Assembly: GCA_017303735.1 (NCBI GenBank)
Contig: JAFLCF010000174.1
Coordinates: 1 to 9,336, forward strand
Direction: 5' to 3'
Length of the DNA: 9,336 nt
DNA from: Anaerolineae bacterium
GTDB lineage: Bacteria; Chloroflexota; Anaerolineae; Anaerolineales; Villigracilaceae
Shown in pieces: positions 6,960 to 9,336 of this stretch. The translations under genes and the position numbers were made by a program. The notes beneath the pieces are model-generated. The model saw only the letters and a program-made list of their open reading frames with translations. It had not been told where the DNA came from and did not search any database. How positions within the stretch are numbered: the stretch's first letter is position 1; each line of letters opens with the position of its first letter.

Positions 6960-8303
6960 TCAGCCTTTGACTTCACTGGTTTTGGGATAACGTGAAAGCA
7001 GATCGTTCAATACACCGCGGGGTGTATCGCCGCTGACATCTACATCTTTGAATTGGTTGGCGATGGATTCCAGGGCGTCGCTCAACCCGAAGCGTTGGGC
7101 AAGCTGTTCGGAAAATTCCTGAAGCGACTCGCGCATGGCTGCCAGTTCTGCCTGCACCACATCAGAGGAGGCTTCTTCTGCCAGCGTACCAAGGATCTGC
7201 TCGAACTGTTCGCTCAAGTCATTTTGGGCTCTATCCAACACTTCACTGGTTTGGTTGACGACTGCATCGGTCATGGATTGGCGGAAGCGTTGATCGGCTT
7301 CACGTTGTTCTTGAATGACGTTGTTGATGAGTTTGGCTTCTTCATCCAGGCTGGTGTCTTTGAGCGCTTCCTGCATGGATTTGATATATTCCACATTGCG
7401 GCTCCACAGCATATCTTCGGTGGAGCGTACCATGCGGTTGACTTCGGTCTGAGTGCGTTCTTCGGCTTCGAGGTTCTTCCAATGGTCTGAGATGATGCCT
7501 AGCTCAATGATGACCTTGCTGTAATTTTTGACGACCAATTCAAGGTTCTTCAATTGCTGCCAGACCGAAAACGCGCTGGTCAATGAAGCCGTCAATGCGA
7601 CCCAGATAGCGATGCCTGAGGTTGCATTTTCAAAAGTGGCTATGGCACCAATGATTGCACCAAGCGCACCGGTTATGTAGATGAGCGCTTGCATGCGGAA
7701 GCGTTCCCGTTGCTTGCCAATGATCTTCTTCTCATGCCAACGCAATTCATTTTCAAGGCGGTACTTGAAATATTCATCACCGCTCAGGTCCGAATATCCA
7801 TCGTCACAATTTGGCACACCCGGGTTGAAGCGTGGGGCAGGCGGCAGGTTGCCTTTGAACGTCTCCATGACCAATTCGCCGTTCATGCCACGATACACAG
7901 ACCGCTGAATTTTTGCCAGCCGTTTTTCAAGCCACTCACGCCGCTTGGGGCTATCGCGCAGGATGGTTCGATAGATGTAAATTTCCTTGAGAATTTCTTC
8001 AGCGCCTGCTCTTGTTACGAGCCAATCGCCGGTGGAGTAGTATTCATTGCCAATGGCTGCAAGCACAGAAGCAATGATCGGAGAGGCAACCAGAAGAATT
8101 TTTAAAATGAGCGAACCCACGCGGGGGAATTCATCAGGGTAAATGGTGACCAGAATGGAGAGAAGTGTTGCAAGCACACCAAAGATCAGAATCGACCTTC
8201 TTAGGCGGGTAAAAGATGCCGTGCGTTTGACCGAGGCGTCATCATACTGGGCAAACTTGCGCCAGGCGACTTCGAGAATGGGTGTTTTGTTTTGGGTTTC
8301 CAT
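6960..8303 (-). CDS. Double SLATT (DUF4231-type) membrane protein with coiled-coil tail
   Basis: A 447-residue inner-membrane protein. Two pairs of transmembrane helices are visible: 37-54 with 64-85, and 205-224 with 229-247. The first pair is followed by GDWLVTRAGAEEILKEIYIY, the second preceded by YRLENELRWHEKKIIGKQRE and followed by a long helical segment; both patterns match the two-TM SLATT/DUF4231 family, so the protein seems to carry two modules. Residues 300-420 are charged, heptad-like helices, probably a coiled coil. SLATT proteins are predicted pore-forming or membrane-perturbing effectors in nucleotide-signal conflict systems. The start is ATG at 8303, where GGAG lies 7 nt upstream; a longer GTG start at 8339 would overlap the previous gene and has no ribosome site. 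It follows the SH3 gene by 17 nt and precedes the DRHyd-TPR-SLOG gene by 30 nt, so all three are one operon. Confidence 0.85.
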   Translation of the reverse strand: METQNKTPILEVAWRKFAQYDDASVKRTASFTRLRRSILIFGVLATLLSILVTIYPDEFPRVGSLILKILLVASPIIASVLAAIGNEYYSTGDWLVTRAGAEEILKEIYIYRTILRDSPKRREWLEKRLAKIQRSVYRGMNGELVMETFKGNLPPAPRFNPGVPNCDDGYSDLSGDEYFKYRLENELRWHEKKIIGKQRERFRMQALIYITGALGAIIGAIATFENATSGIAIWVALTASLTSAFSVWQQLKNLELVVKNYSKVIIELGIISDHWKNLEAEERTQTEVNRMVRSTEDMLWSRNVEYIKSMQEALKDTSLDEEAKLINNVIQEQREADQRFRQSMTDAVVNQTSEVLDRAQNDLSEQFEQILGTLAEEASSDVVQAELAAMRESLQEFSEQLAQRFGLSDALESIANQFKDVDVSGDTPRGVLNDLLSRYPKTSEVKG

Positions 8304-8310
8304 GTTTTTT

Positions 8311-8314
8311 CTCC
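8311..8314 (-). promoter_or_regulatory. Ribosome binding site that sets the SLATT gene start
   Basis: GGAG on the minus strand, 7 nt upstream of the ATG at 8303, followed by an A-rich spacer. It lies in the 17-nt gap after the SH3 gene's stop (8321-8323) and favours this ATG over the in-frame GTG at 8339. Confidence 0.75.
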
Positions 8315-8320
8315 AGTCTC

Positions 8321-9336
8321 TTATCGCGTCACGAACCACGCGGCGATATAACCTTCATGGGTCGCATCTTTGACCTTGATCCACTGATTGTTGGCGCCGA
8401 TCTTCTTTTCGCCGCCGGTTTCGGTGATGGTGAACTCATAGCCGATGGGCACACGTTTGATCAGAGTGGCATCACTTACCACTGCCTGACTGCGGAGCGA
8501 AACCGCCTCTGCCGTGGTGCGGACTTTTATTGCGCCGCCTGTTGCTGGAGCCGTCTGGCTATTGGCTTGTGCGGTGGAGCCGCCTACATATTTGACAAAC
8601 CATGCGGCAACATAGCCTTCCTTGTTGCTTGCATCGCGGACTTTGATCCACTGGTTTTCGACTCCGACTTTGGGAATGGCTTGATTCGCCGGTTCAAGGC
8701 TGATGAGTTGTTCAGTCGTGCTCACATACCGAATGACATTATCTTGCGCCACAACAGGCTTGCTGCGTAAGGTCACCTGAGTGGTGGGGATCAATGCCAA
8801 GGCACCCGCAGGCACGGAAGGAGTAGAAGGTTTGCTGGGGGAGGGTGCTGTACCTGGTTTCGGTGCGCTGCCCGGTGTGGGAGCCGTACCTGGCTTGGGC
8901 GCAGTGGTTGAGGCGGCGGGTGTTCCTTTTTTATCCGAAACATACCAAGCGGCGACATAGCCTTGATCGCCTTGCGGATCCTGTACTTGAATCCACTGAC
9001 CTTGTACGCCGATCTTTGCCTTGGCTTTGGTTTTATCTTCCAAGCTGATCAACTCGGTGTTCAACATCATACGCTTCCAAAGATAACCCGTCACCGAGGG
9101 GTCTGCCCGCAGGGCAAGATCATCTTCGGCGGCATAGAGAGTTAACTTATCAGCCGGGACGGGCACGGTGGTCTTCTTGGGTGGTTCTGCCGCAGCAATG
9201 CTGTAATTTTCGAACCATAGCACCGCGCTGATCTCGGTTGCCAGTTTGGCGCCGTTGTATTTATAGCGGGTGGTTAAGAGCACGTCTTTATCGGGCGCAT
9301 CGCCACCATATTTATACGGGTCGTAAATCACATAAT
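8321..9336 (-). CDS. Protein with three C-terminal bacterial SH3 domains (5' end outside window)
   Basis: The frame runs open through the right edge; the codon before the GTG at 9331 is Tyr and no ribosome site is visible, so the true start is outside the window. The visible ~337 residues begin with about 50 residues of unassigned sequence (ending ISAVLWFENY, then AAAEPPKK). Three SH3b-like repeats follow, at about residues 62-132, 178-247 and 267-335 counted from the GTG at 9331. Each ends in a near-identical core: QWIQVQDPQGDQGYVAAWYV, QWIKVRDASNKEGYVAAWFV and QWIKVKDATHEGYIAAWFV. Pro/Ala/Thr/Gly linkers separate them. SH3b domains bind peptides or cell-wall glycans and often sit outside the membrane, but no signal peptide can be checked here. 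It is the first visible gene of the operon with the SLATT and DRHyd-TPR-SLOG genes. The missing N-terminus may carry an enzyme or a sensor. Confidence 0.85.
   Translation of the reverse strand, partial: YVIYDPYKYGGDAPDKDVLLTTRYKYNGAKLATEISAVLWFENYSIAAAEPPKKTTVPVPADKLTLYAAEDDLALRADPSVTGYLWKRMMLNTELISLEDKTKAKAKIGVQGQWIQVQDPQGDQGYVAAWYVSDKKGTPAASTTAPKPGTAPTPGSAPKPGTAPSPSKPSTPSVPAGALALIPTTQVTLRSKPVVAQDNVIRYVSTTEQLISLEPANQAIPKVGVENQWIKVRDASNKEGYVAAWFVKYVGGSTAQANSQTAPATGGAIKVRTTAEAVSLRSQAVVSDATLIKRVPIGYEFTITETGGEKKIGANNQWIKVKDATHEGYIAAWFVTR
8844..8897 (-). repeat. Three 18-nt tandem repeats encoding a six-residue linker
   Basis: Three imperfect 18-nt units (8844-8861, 8862-8879, 8880-8897) encode AP(K/T)PG(T/S)-type hexapeptides in the linker between SH3 domains 1 and 2. 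A partial fourth unit follows at 8898. The number of units could vary between strains through slippage. Confidence 0.75.

Noticed and set aside
7053..8105. Plus-strand open frames over the SLATT gene
   Set aside because: Phe/His-rich shadow translations of a well-supported minus-strand gene.
6960..8339. Longer SLATT gene starting at GTG 8339
   Set aside because: It would overlap the SH3 gene and has no ribosome site; the ATG at 8303 has GGAG at ideal spacing.
8321..9148. CRISPR-like or other DNA repeat array
   Set aside because: The repeats are three diverged SH3 coding units of about 70 codons separated by linkers, not short identical direct repeats with spacers.
8321..9331. Complete SH3 gene starting at GTG 9331
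   Set aside because: The frame continues upstream to the window edge, no ribosome site can be seen, and the sequence after the GTG does not look like a signal peptide or protein start.

Overview
The window is about 50% G+C and densely coded, and looks like an ordinary bacterial chromosome. The gene set suggests a Chloroflexota/Anaerolineae-type bacterium: Pro-rich linker proteins, triosephosphate isomerase next to an M50-like membrane protein, a deoxynucleoside-kinase relative, and a large conflict-type signalling operon. That assignment is an inference from protein style; no marker gene here proves it. I found no tRNA, rRNA, CRISPR array, insertion sequence or phage gene.

Left part (1-2290, + strand): a tightly spaced unit of three genes. 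They are the C-terminal part of a TPR protein cut by the left edge, triosephosphate isomerase (tpiA), and a multi-pass membrane protein with an HExxH zinc-protease motif. It meets a convergent two-gene minus-strand unit: a deoxynucleoside-kinase-like P-loop protein whose stop codon abuts the ATG of a SAM-dependent methyltransferase. An AT-rich divergent region (3794-3863) with a 13-bp near-perfect palindrome separates the kinase from a small plus-strand protein made of two related repeats. That gene ends inside a strong 17-bp hairpin, which serves as a two-way terminator for it and for the operon arriving from the right.

Right part (4362-9336, - strand): the most interesting region, a three-gene operon whose 5' end lies outside the window. 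In transcription order it encodes (a) a protein ending in three bacterial SH3 domains, with its N-terminus missing; (b) a four-helix membrane protein with two SLATT-type two-TM modules and a coiled-coil tail, a family predicted to act as a membrane-disrupting effector; (c) an 855-residue protein with a disordered Pro-rich N-terminus, a nucleoside-deoxyribosyltransferase/TIR-like (DRHyd) domain, TPR repeats of the MAP3K TRAFs-binding (TPR-S) type, and a C-terminal SLOG-like nucleotide-binding domain. The enzyme-plus-sensor half resembles the regulatory half of animal ASK1 kinases.

A reasonable model is a nucleotide- or NAD-derived-signal system: the DRHyd domain makes or breaks a signal, the TPR-S and SLOG domains sense it, and the SLATT protein carries out the membrane effect. 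The SH3 protein may add sensing or anchoring. All functional statements about this operon are inference from family resemblance read by eye.
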